NCBI GenBank assembly: GCA_019749855.1
Contig: JAIEPI010000176.1
Location: 1 to 22,842, forward strand
Source: Rickettsiales bacterium
Lineage (GTDB): Bacteria > Pseudomonadota > Alphaproteobacteria > Rickettsiales > UBA998
Length of the DNA: 22,842 bases
Reading direction: 5' to 3'
Shown: positions 15,697-22,842 of the stretch, one piece after another
Layout: each line of letters opens with the position of its first letter
How positions within the stretch are numbered: position 1 is the first letter of the stretch
Notes under the pieces: generated by a model
What the model saw: the letters and a program-made list of their open reading frames with translations, nothing else
Database searches by the model: none
What the model was told of the DNA's origin: nothing
Made by a program: the position numbers and the translations under genes

Positions 15697-17601
15697 TTAG
15701 CTTCCGACGACGCCGCCATCATCTTTCGTGATCGCGATCACCGTGGGTCGCGGCGGCAGACTCTGCTCGCTGACGGGCCAGCGGGTGGAGGGCTGGCGGA
15801 AGGTCGAAGATTCTGGAGAATCCCCGGGATGCTGAATGGAAACGAACAATGTTTTTCCATTAGGCGTGAAAGTGGGGCCGGTGACTTCGGCACCGATGGG
15901 GGCGGTGAAGAATAGTTTTGGTTTGCCACGATCCACCCCGCGCGTGGGGATAGCGTATATGCCGTCACCACTCTGGATGGCTTCTTCCTGTCCATCCGTG
16001 CACACCCATAAATTTCCACCCTGATCAGATGTCAGATTATCAGGATTGGTCAGCCACCCATGCACACTGGGGCGGTGAATATAGCTGGCCTGATGGGCTT
16101 CAATCGCCGGATCGCCGCCTTCGAGAAAAATATCCCAACGGTAGCGGCGCGCCGTATGATCATGCCCACCTGTTTTTTTAGGTGGCACCATTTCAATGAG
16201 ATGGCCGTACGGGTTGGGTCCACGACGGTTCGACGGCAAGCGCTGGTTCTTTTTACGATCATAGTTTTTTGTGAGGGACACATAGACGCGCCCACCTGTC
16301 GTCACTTCAATGTCCTCAGGGCGATCCATGGGCGTGGCACCCACAAGGTCAGCCGCACGGCGTGCATAAATCACCACCTCACCCTGATTGTTAAATCCGT
16401 TGGCAGGGGTGAGCGGCCCTTCACCAAAGATCAGCGGCAGCCATTCAAGCTCTCCGTCGGCCAGAAAACGCGCCACACTGAGGACGCCCTCATCCAGCAA
16501 ATGACGATTCGCCGCACGATGATTGGGATCAAAGGTATTTTTGCTGACAAAACGATAGATATACTCAAACACCTGATCGTCACCGGAATAGACAACCACA
16601 TGTCCATCATGCGAGACAACGCAGGTGGCACATTCATGCTTGAAGCGCCCCAGTGCGGTGCGCTTGATCGGTTTGCGGTGTGGCTCGTGAGGATCATATT
16701 CCACCACCCAGCCAAAGCGATTGCACTCATTCGGCTCCGCCGTTACGTCAAAGCGTGAGTCAAACGCATGCCAGTTATAATATTCATTATTGCCGATGGT
16801 ATAGCGCTGGCGCATGGCCTCATCGGCATGTCCGTCTGGCAAATGTGAGAAATACTGATCGAAATTTTCTTCACAGGTGAGCACCGTGCCCCATGGCGTG
16901 ATCCCGCCGGCACAATTGGCAAAGGTGCCAAGCACGCGCTTACCCTCAGGATCCACTGATGTTTTCATGCGGGCATTTCCAGCAGCCGGCCCACGGATGG
17001 TGATGGGGGTTGTTGCAGTAATGCGGCGATTATACATGCTGTTGCGCAGCACTTTCCAACTAGAGCCTTCCTTGGAGCCTTCCTGCATGATCTCCACCAC
17101 GCTGACCCCTTGCGCCTCCTGCTCAATACGCCCTTGTGCTTGCGTGGCCATGAAGCGCTCGATTTTTTTATCAAGCTGCGGGAACATCAGACGCAGAATG
17201 GTGTACTCGTGATTGACACATAACAACCCACGTGAGCCTGAAGGATTGAGCGGTACGTAGGCGGTGAAATCGTTGTTATAGCCAAACCGACGTGATTGCT
17301 CTTCAGCCGTCAAGGTGAGTGGATCAAAAGCATCGCCGCCAGGAAATAAGGGATCACCCCATGAGAGCAGCGGCTGAATGCTGTAGCCATGCGCAACGGC
17401 TGGCTCAGGATGCAGCCGCTTGGCAATCTCGGTAAAAGTGAGGGTACTTGGTGAGAGGCCGGAGGTGTTGGCCAACGCACGCAAGGGCAGGGTGGTCGCC
17501 ACGAAAGCGAGGCCGCCCAAGATGCCGCCCAGCCCCAGAAACTGACGCCGGTTGATGCGGCGCGTTTCGATGATTTCTTCTAATGTCTGAGCAGGCTGCA
17601 T
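15697..17601 (-). CDS. phoX: PhoX-family (DUF839) alkaline phosphatase, Tat-exported
   Basis: PhoX enzymes release phosphate from organic esters in the periplasm or outside the cell, using calcium and iron rather than zinc. A twin-arginine signal is visible: NRRQFLGLGG (RR at 18-19), a hydrophobic stretch and a likely cut after RALA (44). Family motifs include LCVNHEYT (about 127-134), NCAGGITPWGTVLTCEENF (229-247), GRFKHECA (318-325), VVVYSGDDQVFEYIYRFV and MDRPEDIEV. The length of 634 fits the family. Folding with metals in the cytoplasm explains Tat export. Its upstream neighbour on the same strand is phoB, 85 bases away, which fits control by phosphate starvation. A weak Pho-box-like repeat lies in that gap. 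Some DUF839 members have no proven phosphatase activity, so activity is inferred. Confidence 0.93.
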   Translation of the reverse strand: MQPAQTLEEIIETRRINRRQFLGLGGILGGLAFVATTLPLRALANTSGLSPSTLTFTEIAKRLHPEPAVAHGYSIQPLLSWGDPLFPGGDAFDPLTLTAEEQSRRFGYNNDFTAYVPLNPSGSRGLLCVNHEYTILRLMFPQLDKKIERFMATQAQGRIEQEAQGVSVVEIMQEGSKEGSSWKVLRNSMYNRRITATTPITIRGPAAGNARMKTSVDPEGKRVLGTFANCAGGITPWGTVLTCEENFDQYFSHLPDGHADEAMRQRYTIGNNEYYNWHAFDSRFDVTAEPNECNRFGWVVEYDPHEPHRKPIKRTALGRFKHECATCVVSHDGHVVVYSGDDQVFEYIYRFVSKNTFDPNHRAANRHLLDEGVLSVARFLADGELEWLPLIFGEGPLTPANGFNNQGEVVIYARRAADLVGATPMDRPEDIEVTTGGRVYVSLTKNYDRKKNQRLPSNRRGPNPYGHLIEMVPPKKTGGHDHTARRYRWDIFLEGGDPAIEAHQASYIHRPSVHGWLTNPDNLTSDQGGNLWVCTDGQEEAIQSGDGIYAIPTRGVDRGKPKLFFTAPIGAEVTGPTFTPNGKTLFVSIQHPGDSPESSTFRQPSTRWPVSEQSLPPRPTVIAITKDDGGVVGS

Positions 17602-17661
17602 GCCGCCAGTGTTAGCACAGACGCTCTATTAGGAGAAGAGAGGAATTTCTAAGTTTTAGAT

Positions 17662-17679
17662 TTGAGAGTGAAAACACAG
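17662..17679 (-). promoter_or_regulatory. Candidate Pho box upstream of phoX
   Basis: On the minus strand, CTGTGTT-TTCA-CTCTCAA gives two 7-mers with an 11-base period. They match CTGTCAT-N4-CTGTCAT at 10 of 14 positions. The site lies about 60 bases before the phoX ATG, a suitable distance for a PhoB-activated promoter. The match is modest and could be chance. Confidence 0.27.
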
Positions 17680-17686
17680 TGATGGT

Positions 17687-18424
17687 TTATTCTTCGGCCT
17701 CAGCGGCATCAGGATTGGCATAATTAGCACCCCCGGGATTTTCTTCCAGCGCATAGCCTGCCGAGCGCACGGTGCGCACTAAATCCGGTTGTTTTCCATC
17801 GTAATTAAGGGCCTTGCGCAGGCGCCGGATATGCACATCGACGGTGCGTAATTCCACGTAAATATCGTGGCCCCAGACCGCGTCCAGCAACTGCTCACGC
17901 GAAAAGACACGGCCCGGATGTTCCATCAAGTAACGCAACAAGCCAAACTCAGTGGGAGAGAGATGCACTTCGGTGCTGTCACGTGTGACTTTGTGCGTGG
18001 AAATATCCATCACGATGCCGGAGAATTCCAGACGCTGCTCAGCGAGTGACGGGCGGATGCGCCGAAACACGGCCTTGATCCGTGAGATCAGCTCGCCGGG
18101 AGAAAAAGGCTTCACCATATAGTCATCGGCACCCACGTCCAGTCCACGGATGCGATCCCCCTCTTCACCACGCGCAGAGAGCATAATAATGGGGATATTT
18201 TTGGTGTCGGTGTTCCAGCGCAAATGCTTGCAGACCTCAATGCCTGTCATGGAGGGGAGCATCCAGTCGAGAACAATAATGTCTGGCTTATATTCCTTCA
18301 CCATGGTGATGGCTTCCTCGCCGTCACCCGTTGAGTACACACGAAAACCCTCGCGTTCTAAATTATAGCGCAGCATCGTGACGATGGCGGCTTCGTCCTC
18401 AACAATTAAAATGGAGGTTTCCAT
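17687..18424 (-). CDS. phoB: PhoB, phosphate regulon response regulator (OmpR/PhoB family)
   Basis: PhoB is the DNA-binding response regulator for phosphate starvation, activated by its kinase PhoR. The receiver domain (1-~122) has the acidic pocket E9-D10, phospho-acceptor D53 (VLDWMLPSMTG), the conserved Ser82 and K104 (MVKPFSP). GADDYMVKPFSPGEL and the PIIMLSARGEE motif match PhoB rather than other OmpR-type regulators. The winged-helix DNA-binding domain (about 130-230) has LSPTEFGLLRYLMEHPGRVFSREQLLDAVWG and RTVDVHIRRLRKAL. A 17-residue Asn/Ala/Glu-rich tail follows the wing, making the protein (245) longer than E. coli PhoB (229). GAGGA stands six to seven bases before the ATG. No phoR, phoU or pst gene is visible here; the neighbours are cca upstream and phoX downstream. 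Confidence 0.92.
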   Translation of the reverse strand: METSILIVEDEAAIVTMLRYNLEREGFRVYSTGDGEEAITMVKEYKPDIIVLDWMLPSMTGIEVCKHLRWNTDTKNIPIIMLSARGEEGDRIRGLDVGADDYMVKPFSPGELISRIKAVFRRIRPSLAEQRLEFSGIVMDISTHKVTRDSTEVHLSPTEFGLLRYLMEHPGRVFSREQLLDAVWGHDIYVELRTVDVHIRRLRKALNYDGKQPDLVRTVRSAGYALEENPGGANYANPDAAEAEE

Positions 18425-18517
18425 AGATTTCCTCGTTACTTTTCACTGACCTTACCGATCAGCTATTAACAAATCAATAATATCACAAGTAAATGGGGTG
18501 ATGGTGCCTTTGATGTC

Positions 18518-19741
18518 TCATGTGTGGAGATAGGGCAACGCCAGAAGTGCTTCACGCGTCATCTGAAAATCACTCTCGATCCAGCGCTCTTCTAGTTGGC
18601 GAAGTGCTTTGCCAAGAATTGGCCCTGCGCCGATACCTTGTTGTTTGAGGTCCTCACCGCGCACCGGCAAACGGGGCGGCTGCCAATCCTTTATGCTTTG
18701 CCAGATGGCGGTGAATTCATGGGTCGCCATGCCGCGTTGCGCCGCTTCCAGCAGTATAAGCATCAGCCCCACATCCGATCCGTGCAAATAGACGAGCCGC
18801 CGCGCAACCGCCTCATTGAGGTGTGACAATGGAACATGTTTGACCAGAGACGATACATAGCTCGTTTGCTTTACTGATAATTTCCAGCGTGCTGAGAGCA
18901 TGGCCGCTTGCGCGGGCGCGTCATGGGTTTGGCGCAATAGCAGCGCCAGACGTAGCAATGGATGCGGCGCGATGGTGAGTGCTGATTCCAGCGCCAACAA
19001 TGGGGTCAGCGCCGTTAGATCAAAGGCATGACCGGTCACCACTGCCAACACCCCGCATTGCTGCATGCTATCCAAAGCGGGCTGCGGCAGGGGGGCGGCC
19101 AGCAATTTCAACATCTCCTGACGGATGCGCTCACCCGAGAGGGTCAATAATTTCAGCGCCGCTGTTTCACAGGCCGCCAGCGCGCCGATCTCAGCTGATT
19201 GCAGCCCATGTGTTGCTAAAAAACGGAAATAACGCAAAATGCGCAGATGATCTTCCGCAATACGTGCCGCCGCATCGCCAATAAAGCGAATGCAGCCTTG
19301 CTGCAAATCGACTTCGCCATGAAAATAATCATATAAAACGCCCTGCGGCGTGAGATAGAGCGCATTGATGGTGAAGTCGCGGCGCGCTGCGTCCTCCTTC
19401 CAGTCATCGGTAAACGCGACCACGGCGTGGCGACCATCGGTGGTCAAGTCACGTCGCAATGTGGTTATTTCCAGCGTCGCGCCATCCTGAACGGCGGTGA
19501 CTGTGCCGTGCGCCAGTCCGGTGGTAATTGCTTTGATGTGATGTTTGGCCAGAAGCGCCAGTGTCTCGTCAGGCGTGGCGGTGGTGGCGGCATCCACATC
19601 AAAGACCGGACGCCCCAGCAAGTGGTCACGCACGGCGCCGCCCACAAAGCGAAGCGGTCGCTGTGCTTCCTCGAACGCCGCGATGACGGCACGCACGAGC
19701 GGCCGCCGCATCCAGTCTGGCGTCGCCACCGTCAGTCTCAT
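18518..19741 (-). CDS. cca: CCA-adding tRNA nucleotidyltransferase (class II)
   Basis: This enzyme builds and repairs the 3'-CCA end of tRNAs, using CTP and ATP without a nucleic acid template. The nucleotidyltransferase head has FVGGAVRDHLLG (32-43) and the metal-binding DVD (D48, D50) followed by AATTATPDE. RRDFTINALY (about 119-128) and GDAAARIAEDHLRILRYFRF, the RNA- and nucleotide-binding segments, are clear. The C-terminal helical region is divergent and closer to other alphaproteobacterial enzymes than to E. coli Cca; no HD phosphohydrolase motif is evident. The length of 407 is normal. The ATG overlaps the stop of the upstream DUF6111-like gene by four bases (ATGA). The gap to phoB downstream is 93 bases, with no strong terminator, so read-through into phoB is possible. 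Confidence 0.95.
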   Translation of the reverse strand: MRLTVATPDWMRRPLVRAVIAAFEEAQRPLRFVGGAVRDHLLGRPVFDVDAATTATPDETLALLAKHHIKAITTGLAHGTVTAVQDGATLEITTLRRDLTTDGRHAVVAFTDDWKEDAARRDFTINALYLTPQGVLYDYFHGEVDLQQGCIRFIGDAAARIAEDHLRILRYFRFLATHGLQSAEIGALAACETAALKLLTLSGERIRQEMLKLLAAPLPQPALDSMQQCGVLAVVTGHAFDLTALTPLLALESALTIAPHPLLRLALLLRQTHDAPAQAAMLSARWKLSVKQTSYVSSLVKHVPLSHLNEAVARRLVYLHGSDVGLMLILLEAAQRGMATHEFTAIWQSIKDWQPPRLPVRGEDLKQQGIGAGPILGKALRQLEERWIESDFQMTREALLALPYLHT

Positions 19742-20010
19742 GGGACTTCAGAGGGCGTCACACGGCCAGGCTGCACGGTGCCCGGACCGTATTGCGTGGG
19801 CACATAATGGCCACGACGCGTTCCCTTTTGATGTTGCGACCAGAACAAAAAGCACAGCACAATGAGTAAAAAGCTGGCAACAATACTCCAAAAGAGCGGG
19901 CCAGAGGTGAGGCGTTGACGGGTTTTCTCGCGGCGCAGAAAAAAGAGCCAGAGCAGGTAAATGGCCAGAGGCAGCAGGGCGGGCCAGAATTCGACGAGAA
20001 AGCGGGACAT
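19738..20010 (-). CDS. Small two-helix membrane protein, DUF6111-like
   Basis: This 90-residue protein has two hydrophobic helices (about 6-26 and 40-58, numbered from the chosen start). A basic RREKTRQR loop between them probably faces the cytoplasm. After the second helix comes a short periplasm- or cytosol-facing tail with GHYVPTQYGPGTVQPGRV. The tail pattern 'G.YVP....G.V.PG.V' and the position next to cca match DUF6111, a family of unknown function found in Alphaproteobacteria. I chose the ATG at 20010 because AAGGA sits seven bases before it; the ATG at 20016 would follow that sequence with almost no spacing. The stop overlaps the cca start (ATGA), so the two are translationally coupled. 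Its function is not known. Confidence 0.82.
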   Translation of the reverse strand: MSRFLVEFWPALLPLAIYLLWLFFLRREKTRQRLTSGPLFWSIVASFLLIVLCFLFWSQHQKGTRRGHYVPTQYGPGTVQPGRVTPSEVP

Positions 20011-20072
20011 AAGCATTTCCTTTTTAACAGCTTTGCCCTACATTGCACAAAATCGCAAGTGATGAGGTCAAA

Positions 20073-20393
20073 TTGCGTCCTTTTGTCTTTATGCTCCTGC
20101 TGTTGCTTCCTGTGGCCACATCGGCGGTTGCGCCTAAATCTCTGGCGATCTGCCGCGAGTTTGCCGAGTTGACAAAAACGGTGGTGATGCGCCGCGATGC
20201 GGGGATCACCGAATCAGCTCAGGCGCGGGATTGGGAAAAAGTCATTGCCCAGCACGAAGAGCAGGCCACCAAGCGTGCGCTCATGGCCAATATTCTGCAT
20301 TATGCCTACAGCCCAGATGCGAAAGCGGTGACGGCCAAACAGGCCCGCACAGAGTATTTCAAGGGTTGCCGCGCATCCATCCGCTCACAGTAA
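20073..20393 (+). CDS. Small secreted two-cysteine protein of unknown function
   Basis: This 106-residue protein has a clear Sec signal peptide: MRPFVFMLLLLLPVATSAVA, with likely cleavage after AVA (20). The mature part has exactly two cysteines, one near its start (AICREFAEL) and one near its end (YFKGCRAS), so a periplasmic disulfide joining the termini is plausible. The pattern 'C..FA.L...V...R..GI', then 'AY.P', then 'Y...C' recalls small exported proteins of unknown role that are common in Proteobacteria. I chose the TTG at 20073 because GAGG stands five bases before it and the signal peptide then starts properly; a TTG at 20043 has no such support. It is divergent from the DUF6111-like gene (62 bases between starts) and converges on glnD, 27 bases away. 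Confidence 0.78.
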   Translation: MRPFVFMLLLLLPVATSAVAPKSLAICREFAELTKTVVMRRDAGITESAQARDWEKVIAQHEEQATKRALMANILHYAYSPDAKAVTAKQARTEYFKGCRASIRSQ

Positions 20394-20420
20394 AACAGGT
20401 TCCTTACGCAAGCCGATCTC

Positions 20421-22842
20421 TCAACGTTGGCTGATTTTGTGAATGGCTAACAGAAGGTTATCTTCCAGCTCTTTTAGTTTGCCACTATGATCCAGCTTCA
20501 TACCAAAACGGTCCTTGAGATAAAGCACATCGACGGCTTTTTCGCCGTAGGTGCCAATATGCGCCGAGGCTATGTTGATGCCTGCCTCTGACAAAGTACG
20601 ACACAGTGTGTGTAGCAATCCAATACGATCGGGTGCGGTGATTTCCATAATCGTGCAGGTGTCACTGTAGCTATTTTCAAAAAATAGCTCGATCGGTGTA
20701 TCAAAAACCTCATGCTTGCGTGAGGTAGGTTGCTTCGGCAATGGTTGTGCAGGGCCACTGAGGGTCATGGCGTTCTCCAGTGTTTTTTGCAAACGTTTGC
20801 GCCGTGCCGGATCGGTGATGGCCTGCGCGCCACTGTCTTGTAATTGCCATAGCTGCAAAGCCCAACCCGATTTCAGGGTGGTGATGCGTGCGCCCGCCAC
20901 ACTCACCCCTTCGCGCGCAAAGGCGCCCGTTACATCAGCGAGCAAGCCCGTGCGATCCGGCGCGATGACGATGACACGTGAAATATCGTGAAACACATGC
21001 GAGGTGAAATCGAGCATCATTGTTTCACCCTGTTGCCAGAGGCGCTCAAGCAGCTCCAGAATCAACGCATGTTCTTCCGGCGGACAACTGCCAAGAAAAG
21101 CTGGCTCGCTCTCGGCGATGTAGCGCTCAGCCATGCGTCGCTTGGTAGGGGATAATGTCTCCAGCGCCACCCCGAGCGCTCGCTCGGGCGAGGGATCATC
21201 GAGCGAACCAGTGCGAATGAGCTGTTCGGAGCGGCGATAGAGCTCCCGCAACAGCGCGGCCTTCCAGCCATTCCAGATATGTGGGCCGACCGCTTGCATA
21301 TCCACCACAGTGAGCACGAGCAAAAGCCTCAATCTCTCCAGTGATTGCACGCGATTGACGAAATGACGGATGGTGTTGGGATCTGTCAGGTCGCGCTTAT
21401 GCGCCGTATCCGAAAACTCCTGATGATGCAGCACCAGCCACTCGCTGATTTCCGCCTCGGCAGCAGTAAAGCCAAAGCGTTGTGCCAGTGTGCGCGCAAT
21501 GGCGGCACCTTTTTTCGCATGGTCACCACCGCGGCCCTTGGCGATATCATGCGTCAGGGCACACAGATACAACACACGCCGTGTTTGAATCATTTGCATG
21601 ATTTCACTGGCTATCGGGATATTCTCAGCATACTCGCCGCGCTCGAGATCATGCAGGATGCCCACCGCGCGCAGGATATGTTCGTCCACGGTGTAGATAT
21701 GGAACATATCAAACTGCATCTGCCCGATAATGCGCGCAAAATCAGGCAGAAATTTTCCGAGCAACCCGACTTCACGCATGCGGCGCAAAGTATCCACCGG
21801 ATTTTTCTTAGAGAGTAAAATTTCAAGAAAGCGCTGGTTAGCTTCCGGTGATGCACGAAATTCTTTCGTCACCATGCCTAGTTGACGCGACACAAGCTGA
21901 AGCGCATCGGGGTGAATATCAATCTCCTCTTCCAGCGATTGATAAAACAGCTCAAACATCATAATGGGTGAGCTCTGCAGTATTTGCGCTGATGGGAACG
22001 TCAGTCGCTCGCCCTGAAGCTTCAGCCCTCCCAGTTTTCGGTTACGCGGGCGCCACAAATCCCATAATCGCTTGGGTGCGCGACGATGGTTGGCTTCCAG
22101 TGAAGCGCAGACAAGCCGCGTTAAGCTTCCGACATCACCAGCCACCATGAAATAGCGCTTCATGAAACGCTCTACGGCTCGGTTGGCCTCGCTTTCACGG
22201 AAGCCCAATTTGTCAGCGAGCAGACGTTGTTTGTCAAAGGTCAGGCGCTCTTCGGCCCTTCCAGCAGCATAATGCAACTCCATCCGCACCACACAGAGGA
22301 AACGCATGGCACGCTGAAATCGCTTGTACTCAGGCTCTGTCAGCAGCCCACGTTGCACTAGTTCTTTCATCGTGCGCACACCATAGGCGTAGCGCGCAAT
22401 CCAATATAATGTATGCAAATCGCGTAAGCCGCCTTTGCCGTCCTTGATGTTTGGCTCCAGCAGATAGCGCGAATTACCATGCTTCTCGTGACGCGCATCA
22501 CGCTCCGCCAATTTATCATCGGTAAACTGGCGAACATTGGCTTCGCTAGCCTGCTCCTGAAGCATCCGCATCAGTTTGGTGAGCAATCGACGCTGCCCCG
22601 TGATTAAGCGCGCATCCAGCAACGCGGTCAGGATCGCATGATCCTCGATGCTGGCTTCGACGGCCTGCGTTAGCGTGCGCACTGTTTGGCCTACTTTGAA
22701 GCCCAGATCCCACAGCACATAATAAAGAAATTGTGCGATTGGCTCGAGTGCGTCGCCCAATGTTTCATTGTGCAACACCATGATATCGAGATCCGAATAT
22801 GGAAACAGCTCGCGCCGCCCATAGCCGCCAATCGCCAGCAGA
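20421..22842 (-). CDS. glnD: GlnD, bifunctional PII uridylyltransferase/uridylyl-removing enzyme, 5' end cut by window
   Basis: GlnD is the cell's glutamine sensor: it uridylylates PII proteins when glutamine is low and removes the group when it is high, steering glutamine synthetase and nitrogen genes. The frame runs to the right edge, where GGYGRRELFPYSDLDIMV shows the nucleotidyltransferase motif with the Asp pair. Numbering from the Met at 22781, a helical region follows, with NIKDGKGGLRDLHTLYWIAR. The HD domain has THDIAKGRGGDHAKKG near 408-423, the uridylyl-removing site. Two C-terminal ACT domains begin at APDRTGLLADVTGAF (about 600) and APDRIGLLHTLCRTL (about 712); these bind glutamine in the family. 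About 806 residues are visible of the usual ~900-940, so the start lies outside. All four expected domains are present. Confidence 0.96.
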   Translation of the reverse strand, partial: LLAIGGYGRRELFPYSDLDIMVLHNETLGDALEPIAQFLYYVLWDLGFKVGQTVRTLTQAVEASIEDHAILTALLDARLITGQRRLLTKLMRMLQEQASEANVRQFTDDKLAERDARHEKHGNSRYLLEPNIKDGKGGLRDLHTLYWIARYAYGVRTMKELVQRGLLTEPEYKRFQRAMRFLCVVRMELHYAAGRAEERLTFDKQRLLADKLGFRESEANRAVERFMKRYFMVAGDVGSLTRLVCASLEANHRRAPKRLWDLWRPRNRKLGGLKLQGERLTFPSAQILQSSPIMMFELFYQSLEEEIDIHPDALQLVSRQLGMVTKEFRASPEANQRFLEILLSKKNPVDTLRRMREVGLLGKFLPDFARIIGQMQFDMFHIYTVDEHILRAVGILHDLERGEYAENIPIASEIMQMIQTRRVLYLCALTHDIAKGRGGDHAKKGAAIARTLAQRFGFTAAEAEISEWLVLHHQEFSDTAHKRDLTDPNTIRHFVNRVQSLERLRLLLVLTVVDMQAVGPHIWNGWKAALLRELYRRSEQLIRTGSLDDPSPERALGVALETLSPTKRRMAERYIAESEPAFLGSCPPEEHALILELLERLWQQGETMMLDFTSHVFHDISRVIVIAPDRTGLLADVTGAFAREGVSVAGARITTLKSGWALQLWQLQDSGAQAITDPARRKRLQKTLENAMTLSGPAQPLPKQPTSRKHEVFDTPIELFFENSYSDTCTIMEITAPDRIGLLHTLCRTLSEAGINIASAHIGTYGEKAVDVLYLKDRFGMKLDHSGKLKELEDNLLLAIHKISQR

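Noticed and set aside
16060..16758. A 232-codon open frame on the plus strand
   Set aside because: It lies wholly inside phoX on the opposite strand, and phoX has clear family motifs throughout. The plus-strand product has no recognisable domain and looks like a by-product of codon bias.
17648..17660. Short inverted repeat TCTAA-GTT-TTAGA upstream of phoX, considered as an operator or terminator
   Set aside because: Only five pairs, all but one A-T, with a three-base loop; this is expected by chance in an AT-rich gap.
20043..20045. TTG at 20043 as the start of the small secreted protein
   Set aside because: It puts ten charged or polar residues before the signal peptide and lacks a ribosome site; the TTG at 20073 has GAGG at good spacing.
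1..22842. Anti-phage island, prophage or integrated element
   Set aside because: No integrase, transposase, tRNA-linked attachment site or phage structural genes were seen. Apart from the toxin-antitoxin pair and the few unknown genes, the content is core metabolism, envelope upkeep and regulation.

Overview
The window looks like ordinary chromosome from a free-living alphaproteobacterium of moderate GC content (a little over 50% by eye). The large NAD-dependent glutamate dehydrogenase, the alphaproteobacterial forms of Mrp, IlvH, PhoB and CCA-adding enzyme, an hflK-hflC-degP operon, a DUF6111-like membrane protein beside cca, and GlnD all point that way. I cannot name the genus. There are no rRNA or tRNA genes, no insertion sequence and no CRISPR array that I can see. 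Genes are packed tightly, and no gap between genes exceeds about 120 bases.

Layout. Bases 1-4677 (+) hold the NAD-glutamate dehydrogenase, cut at its 5' end by the window. A minus-strand run follows, read from 8091 down to 4680: mrp, a Phd/YefM-type antitoxin, a VapC-type PIN toxin, a small protein with a flagellin-like pattern, ilvH, and a GNAT acetyltransferase. Bases 8207-11805 (+) are hflK, hflC and a two-PDZ DegP-type protease. hemW (-) converges on degP. A plus-strand block at 13069-15676 has two helical proteins I do not recognise and an EamA/DMT transporter. A second minus-strand run (20010 down to 15697) has the DUF6111-like protein, cca, phoB and a Tat-exported PhoX-type phosphatase. 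A small secreted two-cysteine protein (+) and glnD (-, cut by the right edge) close the window.

How the genes work together. GlnD (nitrogen sensing through PII) and the glutamate dehydrogenase at the two ends both belong to nitrogen and glutamate metabolism, though nothing here links them. HflK/HflC and DegP form an envelope protein quality-control group. PhoB and PhoX form a phosphate-starvation pair, with a weak Pho-box-like repeat between them. The most unusual parts are the toxin-antitoxin pair whose reading frames overlap the end of mrp, the three-copy 9-base repeat at the toxin's stop codon, the orphan flagellin-like gene, and the two unknown genes at 13069-14703. I found no convincing multi-gene defence, secretion or biosynthetic system; most of the window is core genome.
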